A stretch of 64,000 nucleotides of DNA from positions 149,844,808-149,908,807 of the forward strand of contig OW804095.1 in NCBI GenBank assembly GCA_942159475.1, read 5' to 3'. The translations under genes and the position numbers were made by a program. This DNA comes from Sthenelais limicola. Its lineage: Eukaryota; Annelida; Polychaeta; Phyllodocida; Sigalionidae. The first letter of the stretch is position 1. Each line of letters opens with the position of its first letter. The notes beneath the pieces were generated by a model. It searched no databases. It was not told where the DNA came from and saw only the letters and a list, made by a program, of their open reading frames with translations. Positions 28,851-43,300 of the stretch are shown in pieces.

Positions 28851-29465
28851 CTGCAAGTATATAAAGACGGGTAAAGTAAAGGAGCTGTTACAATTGTTAT
28901 TGTTAAGACCAATCATTGACATGGTATGTTTACAAATGAGGTAAATGAACTCCCCCAAGACATGCTAGTAATTATCCTTATTGCCAAAATATACAGGGCC
29001 GATTACTGCTGGTTTCGTCAGTAACAGGACTAATTAACTGTTCCCCAGATGAATTCTCAATTCTGACTGATTGAGTGGCAGTGGTCATCAACACACAATA
29101 CAAGTCAACTGACATAGTGACAACAGTAGCGTTGTGTATTCTCAGTATTAAATGAATGTATTCGCATTTCTTTCTTTAGACCACTGTCCTTATCTCCAAC
29201 CATGCCTGAATTACTGACAATTTGTTAATTTCGTAATCGTCAAACTTCTGTGATGGTGAGTTAGATCCGGAAATGTTCTCAGTTCAATGTGGGACAGAGA
29301 AAGTTGACACCTGACAGAAATGAATGACAGCTGCGTGGATTTGACAGAAGACAGTCTAAACAGCGACAGGACACTTTTTGACTGTCTCCGAGTACGAATT
29401 CATTCGAATGTATCAACCTCATGAATATACTAAGCGATGATCACCTGTTCTTAATGAGTTTTACC
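28851..29465 (-). other. RPS9: Probable RPS9 5' UTR intron and leader exon
   Basis: The acceptor at 28852-28851 precedes the RPS9 start exon. A candidate donor, TTTCAG|GTAAAA, ends a possible leader exon at 29465 on the minus strand. That leader contains upstream ATGs, which is unusual for a ribosomal protein mRNA, and I see no clear terminal oligopyrimidine start. The acceptor is firm but the donor is tentative. Confidence 0.35.
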
Positions 29466-30130
29466 TGAAATATCCACAGAACCAGCCCTGGGACTACAGT
29501 GACAGCCACGAAACATGGCTGACAGGGCCATGCGGGGAGACCGGGTGGCCACATGTGCCGATCGACTCGCGCAAATTATGAAATAGCGACAGGTTATATC
29601 GCTTGAAACTAATGTCCTAGCTAAAGACTAGACAAACTTCACTTAATATACCTAGTTGGAATCTCCGAACACCGCAAGACAAGCGAATATAAAAGCGATT
29701 TTAGAATGAGATTGAATCTACGAACCTTCCTTGTCGGTACCCTGTGAAAAAAGAGGTCGAGGAAGGGACGGCGTACACATATATTCATACGCAGAGATGT
29801 GTTATAGAGATAAACCATCAGCAATTTATTTTCTGAATAAGTAGAAAGTTTTAATATTGATATGCTAAAATATATGTCTATTTACTTTTATTATTATTGA
29901 TTCATTTACAATGATAAAACTACCTTCTTTTGGTACTACTTTTTACTAGGCCAAATCACTACATATTTGTGAAGCTTAGTTTCGGTCTAAACGTAAGGCC
30001 TTGTTCGGAAAATAAATAACATTTGAGGGCTGAATAAATCATAGTGAATCAAAAAGATCTGAAATTACTAGATGTAATAACAATTTCTTTGTTTTTAGTA
30101 ATTACGAAAATGAAGGTTACGCCAACTACC
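29466..30130. other. RPS9-ATAD5 intergenic region, left part
   Basis: Divergent intergenic DNA, AT-rich, with no supported exon. The RPS9 promoter must lie here or slightly to the left. Confidence 0.35.
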
Positions 30131-30153
30131 AAAAGGTCAAGGTCGAATAGGTG

Positions 30154-30161
30154 TTCGCGCC
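30154..30161 (+). promoter_or_regulatory. E2F-like site upstream of ATAD5
   Basis: TTCGCGCC followed by ATTTTTG matches an E2F/DP-type core and sits in otherwise CpG-poor DNA. About 90 nt further on, AAAG|GTAAGTG (donor at 30253) could end an ATAD5 5' UTR exon that splices to the acceptor at 31303-31304. E2F control would suit a replication gene. This is inference from a short motif. Confidence 0.35.
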
Positions 30162-30914
30162 ATTTTTGTGAAATCGTACACAAAACAAAACTTATTGATA
30201 TATTTTTACACTTAGGAATAATCAAAACATGCCGGATCTCTAAAGTTATAAAGGTAAGTGATTCTTCAACTCAATTCACTGTGTGAACATCACTCTGTAA
30301 GGTTTTTACGACCAGTTCACGTACTTTGTCCAGATCAAATTCATAACTAGGTCCTGGGATAATGGTCATGACATGAAGAAGGAAAAAAACAATTTAGTCT
30401 TTATTTTGCTAGAGGGAACTCTAAATCAGAGTTTAGTTGGTCATTTTGGTTCACACGTATATCGTTTGGATAGTATCTTTATTCCGCTGGTCTTATATAC
30501 CCTAACTAGGGTTATTTTCTACTTAATCAGTTCCATCGAGGCGTTTCAATCTTTCGAAACAAAGCCAAACCTAGCCCTAGGCTAGTGTAGACTGAAGTCA
30601 ATGACATTGAATGTAAGTGTTCAAAGATAAAGAACTCTGTCTGCATTTGTTCTTAATCTTTGATTTCTATTGTACATAACGCTAAGAGATCCTGAACCAT
30701 CCACGTAGCCTACTCTAGTCTCTACCGTTTGATTTAAATCTTGAGTAATATTAAATAAAAATGTATATAATCAGTCAATCAAGCTCAAGTTATTTCAATG
30801 GAAAGATACTAATTGATGAAGACAACATCATCAAACATGTATTTTTTTTCTGTATCCGTATTACCGTGTCTGTTGGTTAGTTTGCTTGTAATTATATCGC
30901 CCATTCTCTGGGAG

Positions 30915-30917
30915 GGT

Positions 30918-30948
<31 letters not shown>

Positions 30949-31012
30949 GTGCGGTATAGTTTGCTTGTAATTATATCCTAGTCTCTGGAGAAGGGGGGGG
31001 GGGCGGTATAGT
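30915..31012 (+). repeat. GT/poly-G low-complexity pair
   Basis: GTGTGTGTGTGTGTG followed by about 18 Gs and GCGGTATAGTTTGCTTGTAA is partly repeated some 60-80 bp later with another G run. It is a local duplication in the region upstream of ATAD5, and the run lengths may be unreliable. Confidence 0.8.
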
Positions 31013-31302
31013 TGATTTGTTTAATGGGCTTGTATAGACATTGTAATGCTCGAAATGTTATGTTAATGAACTTAATCCACTTTATCCCTTATAATTGATT
31101 AGATCATATCAGTATATCATGTTCAATTACAGTCTTTCTTTTAGGTATAGAATACCAATTTACAGATTGGGACCGATTTGCGATCTAAAATGGACGGAGT
31201 GGCGTTATAAGCACACAACTCACACACATACATAATTCACTATGCAGGATGCTCCGTGTGTTGGTATATTTGATATATTTTAATAGACTTTTATTCTATT
31301 AC

Positions 31303-31330
31303 AGTAAGACACTTCTCCTGCTGTACCACC
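31303..31330 (+). other. ATAD5: 5' UTR splice acceptor of ATAD5
   Basis: TTTTATTCTATTACAG ends at 31304, 26 nt before the start codon. This indicates an upstream non-coding exon. Confidence 0.55.
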
Positions 31331-34300
31331 ATGTTGGGAGCCGTGGTTATGTCTAACCAACCTCTGCCTATCGCTGACAAGGTAGAATTATTTCATATAG
31401 TATAATATCGGATATAGCTTTGGGATTCCAAAGGATTTCAAAATTATTGTTGAAATTTTTACAAAGATTAAGACACTTTATTTGTGAGGGTGATCGTTAA
31501 TCATTTCTGAGCGACGTATTAACTTGCTTTAAAATTACGATAAACTATATTGGATTTGTCCTTCTTTCATAATGCCCGTTCCATGTGTGGTATATGTTTA
31601 ATGGGCTCCAATTTTCCCAATCATCTGCGTTTTTTTTGTTTTTTTTTTAGTTTGTTTTGTGTGAACCTTTTATGAATTAGTATATAACCACCCAGAATGG
31701 TAATCCTGGGTAAGACCTTAAAGTGCCTTCCTGTCTCTTTTTCTCTGTCTCTGTCTCCCTTCTTCTCTATCTCTATTTCCTGGGTATGATCATAAACTGC
31801 CTCCCTTTCAGCTCTCCCGTCCTTGATATAACCATCTTAAATGTGTTGATAAGGGCGTAAAGCCCCAATCTCACTCACCACCCAGAATGTCTCTTTTTAT
31901 GATTATGTATCTAATATATATTATATTGTGTATACATATATATTCCTCATGTACATTAGTGTATGATCTATAGTATTTGTTTAAAAATGTTTCCAGGTTG
32001 AGAAACCACAACCCAAGCGGGCATCTCTCATCACCAGCTTCTTCAAAACAAAAGAAGGATGTGAAGTTAAGAAGAATGTGCCAAAAGAGAGTCCCAGTCT
32101 GGACAAGACAAAAACTGATGTTTTGTCTTCATCTGAGGCGATTCTAGATAAATCTGCAGAGGAGTTCGATTTAGTACCGATTAAAAAGCCCCCAAAGAAG
32201 GAGAAAACATCCAAGAAAGAAAAGCGAAAAAGCGGTCCAAAATCCACCTCCAAAGCTACCAAAGTAGAGACGAAAACAGTCGATGTTGCTTCATGTAAAG
32301 AAGCATCTGCTAGTGACGAAATATCTTACGCAGACTTTTTAAAGTCAGCTGGTGGTGATGATGGAGGAGAAGAAGAAGAAATGGAATCAGTTCAGCCCGA
32401 GAAGGAGAAGGAGGAAGAATGTAAGGAAATGTCTTATTCGGACTTTTTGCAGTCAGAGGAAGCCATAGAAACTTCTTCGTGCACTTCTGCTACTGATGAA
32501 CAAGGGGAAAATGTATCTTGTGAAAAGTCCAACACGTCCAATGTCAATGAAATGTCTTACGAAGAATTCCTTCAAGAAGAGAACAAGGGTGATTCTGAAG
32601 AGACTGAAATTCCTGTTGGAGAGGAAAAGAAGGCGGGCACGGAAGAATCTATGGAAATTGATTTTCTAACAGGAGAATCTAGTGCCGATGAGGAACAAAA
32701 TGTTAAGCAGCCTCAAATCGACTGCACGAAGAAAGAAGTGGAAGAGAAGAAAACCGAATCTAACTCGAATGAGGGAAGGCCAAAATGTAAGGAGGTTCTT
32801 GATAAAACAGAAGAAAGTATATCAGAGGGGACCCAGCGGGATGAATCGAAAAAAGCATCAATTGAAGAAACCCCTGAGAAAAGTAAAGATGGTCATTTGA
32901 GTACAGAAAAAGAACAGAAACCTGTAGCGAGTGCAAAACCCAAATCTAAAGGCATAGCTATGTTTTTCACAAAAGCTGAGTCCAGGTTCCCAGTACGTGT
33001 GGTCGACGATAAGCCAAAGATCATTACCACCAAGGCAGACGTTCACTCGCCTCCCTCCCCATCACAGATGGACATTTCCCCCACAGATCCCTACAAGAAG
33101 ATTAACAACATGAGAAACATGCGCAGTAATGGTGTTGTCAAGGCTTGCGATATGGACATGGGTATAACCTTCATAGAAACTATAACTATAGCCCCACCTA
33201 GGGAGAAAGAAGAAGATAATAAAGAGCCTGGTACGAACGATACTGTTGTGGCTACATCCAGTGATGCAGACAAAGGCCCTGAAGTCAAAGATGAATCTAC
33301 AACGGATGGCATATCTGCAGAAGAGCTGAAAGAGAAGAGAAAGTTGCAAGAAGAGAAAAGAGAGGCGATTAAAATGGTGAATGCCATATCTATGGCAAAG
33401 ATGAACGCTGTCCAAAGTCGTCCAAGTGGCAATGCCAAACAAGCGACCCTTTCCTTCACAAAGTTTGGATTGTCGACTGGCAAAGTTTTGAAAAGCCCCA
33501 AGCCTCTTAAACCGTTGTCCGATGAGGAGAGTGACAGTGAAGAACCGCCCCTTCTCAAACCACCAACTAAACAACCTACTCTGAAAATGTGCGGCACAAA
33601 GTCTTCTCTCAAAAAGACGAAGGATCAAACAGTGGAAGAAATGATGTCACCACCCAAATCCGCCAAAAAGTCCCGCGCCAAATTGACTTCCACCCTGCAA
33701 AACAAAGGTTTATCCGATGAGGAGAGTGACAGTGAAGAACCGCCCCTTCTCAAACCACCAACAAAACAACCTACTCTTAAAATGTGCGGTACAAAGTCTT
33801 CTCTCAAACAGACGAAGGATCAAACAGTGGTAGAAATGATGTCACCACCCAAATCCGCCAAGAAGTCCCGCGCCAAATTGACTTCCACCCCGCAAAACAA
33901 AACCAAGACTGAAGAAAAGGTGGAAGAAGATCCTAAACCCCAGCAGCAAGCCACCAAAAACAAACTCAAATTAAAATCAAAGTGTAAGAAATCACTGGAT
34001 CTAGGAAGTAAGAAGACCCCCAGAAAGACACCGAAAAAGAACAGTACAAGTGCCAAGTCTAAGGCCCAGTCTAAGGCCACTCCCCCTCCTGAGACCCAGT
34101 CTAAGGCCACTCCCCCTCCTGAGACCCAGTCTAAGGCCACTCCCCCTCCTGAGAACCAGTCTAAGGCCACTCCCCCTCCTGAGACCCAGTCTAAGGCCAC
34201 TCCCCCTCCTGAGAACCAGTCTAAGGCCACTCCCCCTCCTGAGACCCAGTCTAAGGCCACTCCCCCTCCTGAGACCCAGTCTAAGGCCACTCCCCCTCCT

Positions 34301-37300
34301 GAGGAATCTTCTACAAACGTTACGAGTTCTGAGTCCGAGCCACAAGGGAATAGGAGAAAGCTACGAGCTCGTTTTAGATCTTCCATTGTGACCACACCCA
34401 AGGTGATGAAGAGACCGCCCATCAAACTGAAAATAATCAGGTAGGAAGCGTTGGAGAACCTTTGGGGGAACCAAGTCCCCAGTATTTTTAAAAACTTTAA
34501 AAAAATGTTAAATCTCACCCCATTTATGACAATTTTTACAAATCTTAAAATCTTGTTGGCCAAATTTATCAAGAATATTTTTTAAAATCTCAAAATCTTA
34601 TTGGCCAAATTTGTCAAAAATTAAAATTATCTCAATCTGATATTTTTGTATTCACCAAAATGTGTCTAGTGTAAAATATTCTGTATAGGTAGTAGAATAA
34701 TTAAGAATTCACTCTTTTTTCTCGAAAATGTTCATTATTGTTGGCGTGATCCGACTTGCATCTCTGGACTGTGCATTCAGGCCCTGAGTATTGAGGAGTT
34801 GCCATGTATAATTCACTATACTGATCATTAATTACGTGTCTGCAGATATCTTTATTTTTCATGCGCGCATCTATAGAAAAGGGCAGATATATTTTGCTAA
34901 TATTATATATTGAATTATTATTTTTATTCCAGTTTTTATAATACAGTTACAAGGAATAGGACAATAAATTCTACAGTGTAGGTCTTCCATTTTGCACTTA
35001 AAATTAAAATTACTTTAAATAGACTTTAAAATATACATTAACATTCATTCATGTGAGTAAGCTACAGCAATATCTAGTATATAGTAACTTTCTTAGGAGA
35101 CTTTTAAAGAAAAGTCACCCCTATCTATACCCGACCTCCCATCCATCCGCATAATCTTAAATCTAAGCATGCTTTAGTAACACATTATTTAATATTTACA
35201 GTAATCGCTATATCGATATTAATACCCGGTTTTAGTTACAGACCATATGTGATGAAGGGATAAATAATTAATACCCGATTTTACTATTTAAATTAGTTTC
35301 AGACCAAAAGATTGATGAAGGAATAAATAAGATTATGTTTTCAATATGAAACGTCAGACAAATATGATAACAATTCACGGAAGCTGTTTGCACCTAATTA
35401 GCTAGGCAAGAATTGCCATTTGATTTGACGACTCCTCTTACTATTTTCAGTATAACAGTACTGTACCTTCTACACTTCAGCTGTCCATTACATTAAATTT
35501 GTTCCCCATTACATTAACTATAAATCACCGAATTATTTATGATTTCAGGCTAGGAAGCAGTGATGAAGAATTCAACAATTCAGGATCTACGATAAAGCAA
35601 CGAGTAAGTAACGGACATTTACAAACAAAATCGTCAATCATAGCTAAACTTTGAAGTGATCACTGATATGTAGTACGGTGCATTTTAGGTAGGCACATGC
35701 AATTTAGTTTAAATCTCATCTGTCGTCAATAATAAAGCTTTCATCTAGAAATGCTTATTTGAATAAAGGGTTTTGTAGTTTACCAGTTGATGCTGTAATC
35801 TGTTTCTATTTTTATAGAAAGCCGTGTGCGCCCAACAGATTCTCATGCGTGCCAAACAATCTAGTCAGGTTAGGAAGGCCAACCTAAAGAAAGAAAAGGA
35901 CGGCGGTGTGAAGCGAAAAGCTAACAACAGCAAGTCCGCTTCAAAGTCTAAAAAGCAATGCGCCTCTAAGTCAGACTCAGAAAGCCAGGATAACCAAACC
36001 CTGCGCAGGTCAAGTCGCAGATCGGCCGCCTCTGCAAATGCTGCCATATCAGAAAGCTTTGAGGTGAGTCTTCTTTACGTTCGGCAACTGTCGATATATA
36101 TTCGTTGTTATATGTGGGAGACTGGTATTGTCTATACATATAGATGTTATTATTTAATGTAGTAAGTTAAAGATTCCAAAGGTAAAGGTCGTAAGGTAAG
36201 AATTATTCTGTTAACTGTAAATTGTGTTATGGTTCAATCACTCTGCTGGAATTTTATTCATGTTTCTTCTCTTTCATTTATTTTATGTATTGTGATTCAA
36301 AACTATATAACTGATATTACATTGTGCATAAGATATATTTGTGTGTTTACTATCAACGATAATTCGCAGTAGTAATCTTGTGCTTCAATGATTATATAAT
36401 ATATAATGTATATTAATTATATTGGCGTCCAGACTTCCTTATTATCCACTCCCAATCCCAATCCAATCAAATATCAAGTATAACTGTATTTTGCGATTTC
36501 ATTGCAATGAAGATCGTTTTCTGATTCAGTGTTTTCTGATATCAACTTTATACAACTATTCTAATAGAATTATGTCGTTCTTTTTAGGAGAAGAAAGAGA
36601 CTCCAAAATCTAAAAAATCAGAAAAGGAAAAGATGAAGGAGGGAAAGAAAACAAACAATCCCAAAGCCTCAAAAGATAAGAAGAAAGGTAAGTTGAAATC
36701 GGATTACATTATATGCAGATATTTTCTCCCTGTCAAATATCAATATCTATATTTCTTACTTTTAAATTACTTATTTCATATATTATGATATAAGCTTAGT
36801 AGAGTCTAACAATTCATCTATTTTATTATGCAATCAGCAAATACTATAATCGGGAAGGATAATATAGGCAGGTCTTCTTGTCGACGCCCTAAAGTATTCA
36901 GGAAAATACATTGGTTCTGTTCAGTTTGGTTTAGAAATACACCCACTTTACAAACTTATACTTCACTGTATTAGTTAGGAAAAGGAGTTGGACTCGTAAA
37001 CAAGAAACATAATCAGAAGTATGAATCAACATTATGCTTAATCGAATCCATTATTCATTTTCAGCATCTGTTAAGTTAGCTTCAATTTTCGCTAAGAAGG
37101 GAGCCAAGAGTTCAGAGCCTATTGTCATAGACGATGACGTGGTTCCTATAGACCCAGAGACGTTGAAGATCCGCCGTGCCTTCCTGATGAGTGGTGTGCC
37201 TGAAACCCTGAAGAGACAAGCCAGTATCTCCGCCTCAGTCTGCCTGTCCGACTACCCGCCCTTCCCCTCCGTCAGCCACGTTCTCCAGATCCCGGAGGAG

Positions 37301-40300
37301 GAGGCAGCAGAAGGAATTGATCCCTGGAAGTTGAAGTCTGTTGATCTGAAACTTAGACCCGAGCCTTCCTTGACTCTGCCTGCGTCTGAGCCCACCTGGA
37401 ACCTGGGTTGTCCTACACCGAGACTGACAGCCAAGTTGGAGTCAAACACCGAGGTACTTATTTTTTGTTAGTTATGAATTGATTGCTAGGAGAGATAGAT
37501 TAGATAGATAAACAGTTTATTCATGTTCTTACAAATTTAATACAGTTTGAACAAACATTTGAAGGCAATCCTAAAAATAGTGTTTTCATTGTCCCCAGTT
37601 CTTTTAAGTATCAATGGCATTGATAATAATACAATTATGGTTTATAAACGATTTTGGTTTTGTAGCATGCTATTATGTATTGCTACAGTAATACATGTAT
37701 ATAACCACTGTGGCTAGCATCAAATTACTAGGCATGTAAATAGGGGGTCGAGGGGATAAAATATAATGAGAGGAGATCGGATCTTAGGGGTGAGAGCGGA
37801 AGGATATGATGAAAAGTTTAATGTCAAATCTCTTAATTGACCTGGAATTCCCTTTCCTAGCGAGGGTGAGTTAAGGTGGAACGTTGTTCCATTAACACAC
37901 GTAGACCTATGATTTAATGGCATGCGTTTATTTAAAACATTTGAATTGATAACCCAAATGTTGTAAACCTCAATAGGCAATGATCGAGTAATATTTCTAC
38001 ATATATTTCGAAAACTTGGGGGATTTTAAAACTCAAACGTACTCAATTTTGAAGGAAAGATTGAAGGACTTGCTCCGGCTTGTTTAGTTTCATTTAAACT
38101 TTAAATCGATTCATTCATTTCTTCATTTTAAGTATTAGTTTGCTTGTGAAGAATGCCAGCACGTTTCAGTTCTGTTATCAAATCGTTTTTATTTGTTCTA
38201 GAAGGAAGCTGACCCCGAGATTCCCGATGATGTGTTGCCCTACCTAGTGGCTGAGATCAGTGTGGCCAACCCTGCCTACCCCGTCCGTAGAGTATTCAAA
38301 CAAGTGCAGAAGATGAAGTCTGGAGAAGTGAAAGACAGTAAACCACCCGCGGAAACCAAACAGGAAGAAACCAAGCAGGAAAATGGTGTGTACAGTTTTG
38401 GGTCTGCGTCGCGCCGTCTCTTAATGCAGGATTTCTAAATCAAGATGGATGAACACCTTGAACATGAAATTTCCATGTTTTCTCTAAACCTCATCCACTT
38501 TCAAACTTTTATAAAACCTGCTCAAGATTGTATTACATATTTACTGAAATTTAAGCCAACCGGCTAGCATCCCTGAAAAGAAGTAACTCAAGTTTGAAAG
38601 AGATCGAAATCAACAGTGAATTATTTTAAGAATGTATAACTATCTCGGTATCCCTTTTTATTGTTTCTTTTCATATTTACTTAGGGTTTGATCTGATAAA
38701 TGTTGATGGAACATTGATGGGTACAGCTCTGGAATAGTTCAGTTTTAGATTATAGTCCAGAAAACTATTCATGTTATGCTAGGAGAGATTTGTGTGCTAA
38801 ACTTCAATTACATAATCTTTAATAAGCGGACTGAGAGATTACTTAATAAACTGAATTATGACAATCAACATCAAAATCTTATAGTGCACATGGTCGTAAA
38901 CCCGCTATAGCAAATTATTTAATTCTTCCATATTGACTCCTTGGATTAAATGTAATATAATTTAGTTGCAGAGAGCGCGAAGACGGACAGTAAGCCAGCG
39001 GGCAAGAAGAGGAAGAAGAGCGATAACGCGGAGGAGGTTGTACAACAGCAGAGTAAGCGGAGGAAGGGACCTGCCTCCACCCCGACCCCTCAGCACCTGG
39101 AGGAGGAACCACCTAGCAGCAGACGCAGCCTGAGACGCAGTGCTCGCCGGAGTCTGCCCCTCGAGGAGGTGGAGGAGGTAGTGGAGGAGGCTCAGGAGGA
39201 GGACGTGATCATTGTAGACAGTCCGCACAAACCATCTCATGCTGAGACAGAGAGTAAAAACAAGGTTGAACCTAAGAAAGAGGAATCGGGTAAGATATAT
39301 GAAAGAAAATGTTTTTACTTCTACTTCCCATATGAAATTTGTTCAATACATTTAGTGTGTATACAGAACTTTATTGCTGCTGTAGATATCCTGGAAATGT
39401 TGATATTTATTAGTTGACTTGTGTATCTAAACTCTATAAACTTCCTTGTGTTGATCTGTCCTTGAGATTCTCACACAGATGCAGTAATATACAATTGGAG
39501 AGTAAATGGTAAATATTTGATATGCAGGGGAGGGGCTAAGATCAGATAAGAGAATTCTTTATTTGCCATAAGAGTAGGTTTTTGACAGAGAGGCCGTGAT
39601 CATCTCAAAAAGAGATCCATGCCTGAGGGAATTGATTGACTAAATGGCCTCTTAACAATATATATTTGGTTACATCAGGACGAGAGAGGAAACACGCAGG
39701 GATGTGATACACTACCCTTTTTGATTATCTGCAATCGTTCTTTTGTGCATGTAAAGTTTCTGTAGATCAATTTATTGTTGTTCAGGTCCATTACGTAAAG
39801 ACTTGATGTGGACGGAGAAGTACGAGCCCAGCTGTTCCTCCGAGTTCCTGGGTAACTCTGCGGCGGCCAAGAAGCTCAAGAGTTGGTTGGTGGAGTGGAA
39901 GCACAGGACGGACCTGGAGCTGAGGCGAGCCCGCAAACAGCTGATGAAGGCGGCCAAGCGCGCAGGCAAGAGCAAGGAAGATATCAAGAAAGAAATAAAG
40001 AAAAGTGAGCTCTTCTATATTTAATATTTGGTCATTTTTTTAGCCACCTTCTGTCTCTGTACTTAATTTTTGGTAACATAGATAGATCTCTCTTGCTTCC
40101 TTCTGCGATAGTGGTACTACTTGTTGCTATTACAGTCACAATCTTGTAAACCTGATCGTTGGATATGTATACTATGAAATGAAATTTGCACCAGAAATTT
40201 GTGGATGTGTTTGTCAAAGCCTCGTTCAACGGTCTTACCTACAATAAATATGTTTCACATAAAACTATTTTACAAAAAGAAAAACATAATAAGGTGCACC

Positions 40301-43300
40301 CTAATACTGAGCAGTGGGAGGAATACTGTAAAATAAATTATATATCCACACCAAGAGGTTTCTCGTAAAGGTTTTCGGGATGTGGGTGCCCTTCATCAGG
40401 GAACAGAATTGTTATATATTCACCAAATGTACTTCGCTTCCCTGTTCAGCCATTTTCCCCAAATGTTAACAAATAATAATGTTCTTTTAACAGAGTTAGG
40501 GTCTGAATGGATGATGGACGACGAGAGTGACTTTGAGCTGGAGGACTGTGAGAGTGACAGTGAGGAGGAGATGGAGGAGGAGAGTAACGTGTGCAAGGCC
40601 ACGCTACTCACAGGTCCACACGGTGTCGGTAAAACTACACTCGTCTACGCTCTGGCCAAGGAACTCGGCTATAAGGTATGCTCTCTATGTATTCTAATAA
40701 AACCTTAAATATATTACTCAGCTTGTGAGCTCAGGAATAAAGTGTAAACCCGGTGTAACATTCATAATAATCGCAAATTCTCCCATGATAAGCTCACAAA
40801 TGTTAATTTACTAATACATTATATATGTCTTTTATATGATATATTACTCAATTACTGAATATTATAAGTAAATTTTCACATTCAATGGTGCTTAGGCCCT
40901 ACTTGCACACTCGAGCGAATGCACGCCTTAATCTAAACGGCCTCTAAAAATATATAAATTAACTACAAATGTCCTTTGCCTGAAATATTTGACTAGTAGA
41001 ATGAATAACTGGGCCTGGATATTAAGTTAACCCTGTCGTGTTGCAGGTATTTGAGGTGAATGCGTCCAGCCGCCGCAATGGTCGACAGATCCTGGCACAG
41101 TTACAGGAGGCCACACAGTCACACCAGGTGTCCAAGTCTAACCTCGACTCTAAGTACACCGCCCAGATGGCTAATGAAGGTACCAGCATCTCTCAGACTC
41201 TATGTATATATATATGGGGTTTTGTACATTATTAATGAGAATGTTCAATTAAAAGAAAAGAAATGTATTACAGACAGGGAGCCAAGTTCTCACTATTTGT
41301 AGTGAATCAGTATATATTTGAAAACTTCCAAGAATTGTCAAATTTCATGAAAGTTGTCATAATATAAAATTGGTTTCTTGGCATGACCTGTATTGCATTC
41401 CTGTGCGGACTATTTCCACCCCAGGTCTCTATAGAAGTACTGTTGTACCAGGCCTTCACTACGTCCCAGTCATTGCCCTGGAGAGATTTAAGCATTTCTC
41501 CCTTTTTCCCCAATTTCAGCTCTGGCGTCTAAGGCCCCTACACCAAAGAAACTGCCCACAGCCTTTACCAACTTCTTCGGGAAAAAGGAGTCGAATACAA
41601 GTAAGGCCAAAGATAAAGGTTCTGGCAAGAAGGCAGCTGGGAAAAAAGGTGAGTGACTTGTCATTGCGGTATCCCCAGTCTAATCAATTTCCAAACCTAT
41701 GCAAAATGCAAGCACGACTTTCTACAATGGTGTATAAGCCAATATAATGGCTTAATTGAACCGAATCGGACTGAACAAACGTTTAGTTGTTAGTAAAGTG
41801 TTAGATTTATTTTTACATTCACTAGCACTGTCTAGTTGTCTGTGACTACGCCTATGTCAATATTTCCAGGTCAAAATTAACTAGATTTAAAATATATTTT
41901 GTACACATGTTTAAAATATAGGCCCATTAACCCACTTCACCTGCTGTTATATCTAAATCAAAACCTTTCGTTAATTAAATTTAATATCTTAATGACTTGT
42001 TCTGTAGATGTGAAAAAAGAGCAGCCACCGCCTCCTCCCGCTGCTGAAGACCCTACACCCAGAGGTTTAAATCTCTCCAGCACATCGCTGGTGCTATTTG
42101 AGGAAGTAAGTGTGTTATATCTCTACTGAGTGACTGTGTCTTTTCCCGACCTAATTTGTCTTCATATATAGAATACCCCGTCCACCAAGTTGTGAATGTA
42201 ATTAGGGTTTAAGTTTCCCCCTTTTTGTTTATACTGGACCACTTGGTTTTACCACTTGGTTGTGTAAGTGTAAATTTACCTTATTCAATCCAACATTGTT
42301 AGTTGTGCATTATGAAAGTTGTTTTTCCATTGTATGCCGCCTGCCCCGTGGTTTGGTGTATTTGGTACTGGGAATTCTTTAGGCAGTAATTAAACAATAA
42401 TTGATAATGTCAGTATGTACACTTCAGAACAAGATCCAATATAACTACCCTCTTACCTTTTCTCTGTAAATCTTTCCAGGCTGATGTTATATTCGAGGAG
42501 GACAAGGGTTTCTGGTCTGCCATCCAGACCTTCATGAGCACCACCAAGCGGCCTATCGTCATCACCTGCTCAGCGTCGCGTACCGCCATACAACTAGAGA
42601 GTCGCTACGAGCACCTCAACCTCAAACACATACCCACCGTATGTTAGCTTTTACTATTGCTTTATCTTTGCGCTACATGGAACCTTCAGGCTGCCGTTTA
42701 TTAACCGAAAATAGAAACCTACATATGTAGCATTTGGTGATATTGATTGTAGTTCCGAAATACAAGAAGTTTTAAAATCAAATAACATCTAGGGTTTAGC
42801 CCCAGAATCCCAAACACTCACCTGCCTTTTTTTAACGTGGAAGGCTGTGAATAACCAGTCCATAGACTGATACTGTTCAGTATGTTGGATAATCATAAAT
42901 AATAATAGTATCTTTTGTCTTAAAAATCTGGCGAAAAAAATATATACTAGTGAATGACCTGATATTGGGTGCGGTTAACCTTATAAGTGAGTATAATCTG
43001 CCTTTCATTCATTTTGCACACATTGTAAAAGATCATAAACAAAATATTAATTTCTATTTCAGGCTAACATGGCCACACACCTGCAGCTGATCTGTCTGGC
43101 GGAGAACCTGAGGACGTCGCACCAGGACGTGTTAGCTCTGGTGGAGTTCTGTGGTGGAGATCTACGCCACTCTCTCCTCACTCTCCAGTACTGGGCCTGC
43201 TCCCGCTCCATCTCCACCTCACACCACCAGCCCATCTCATACTCACCCGCCTTCTTCTCAACAACCAACAAAACCTCCGACACTCCATCTAAACCCCACC

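Noticed and set aside
33820..34572. 250-codon minus-strand frame and other frames over the ATAD5 repeat
   Set aside because: The 30-bp repeat unit keeps all frames open; the plus strand is the real ATAD5 exon with correct splice sites and homology.
38386..38438. ATAD5 read-through past exon 7 to an in-frame stop
   Set aside because: The donor G|GTGTGT and the next exon restore the conserved frame; the extension is intronic.
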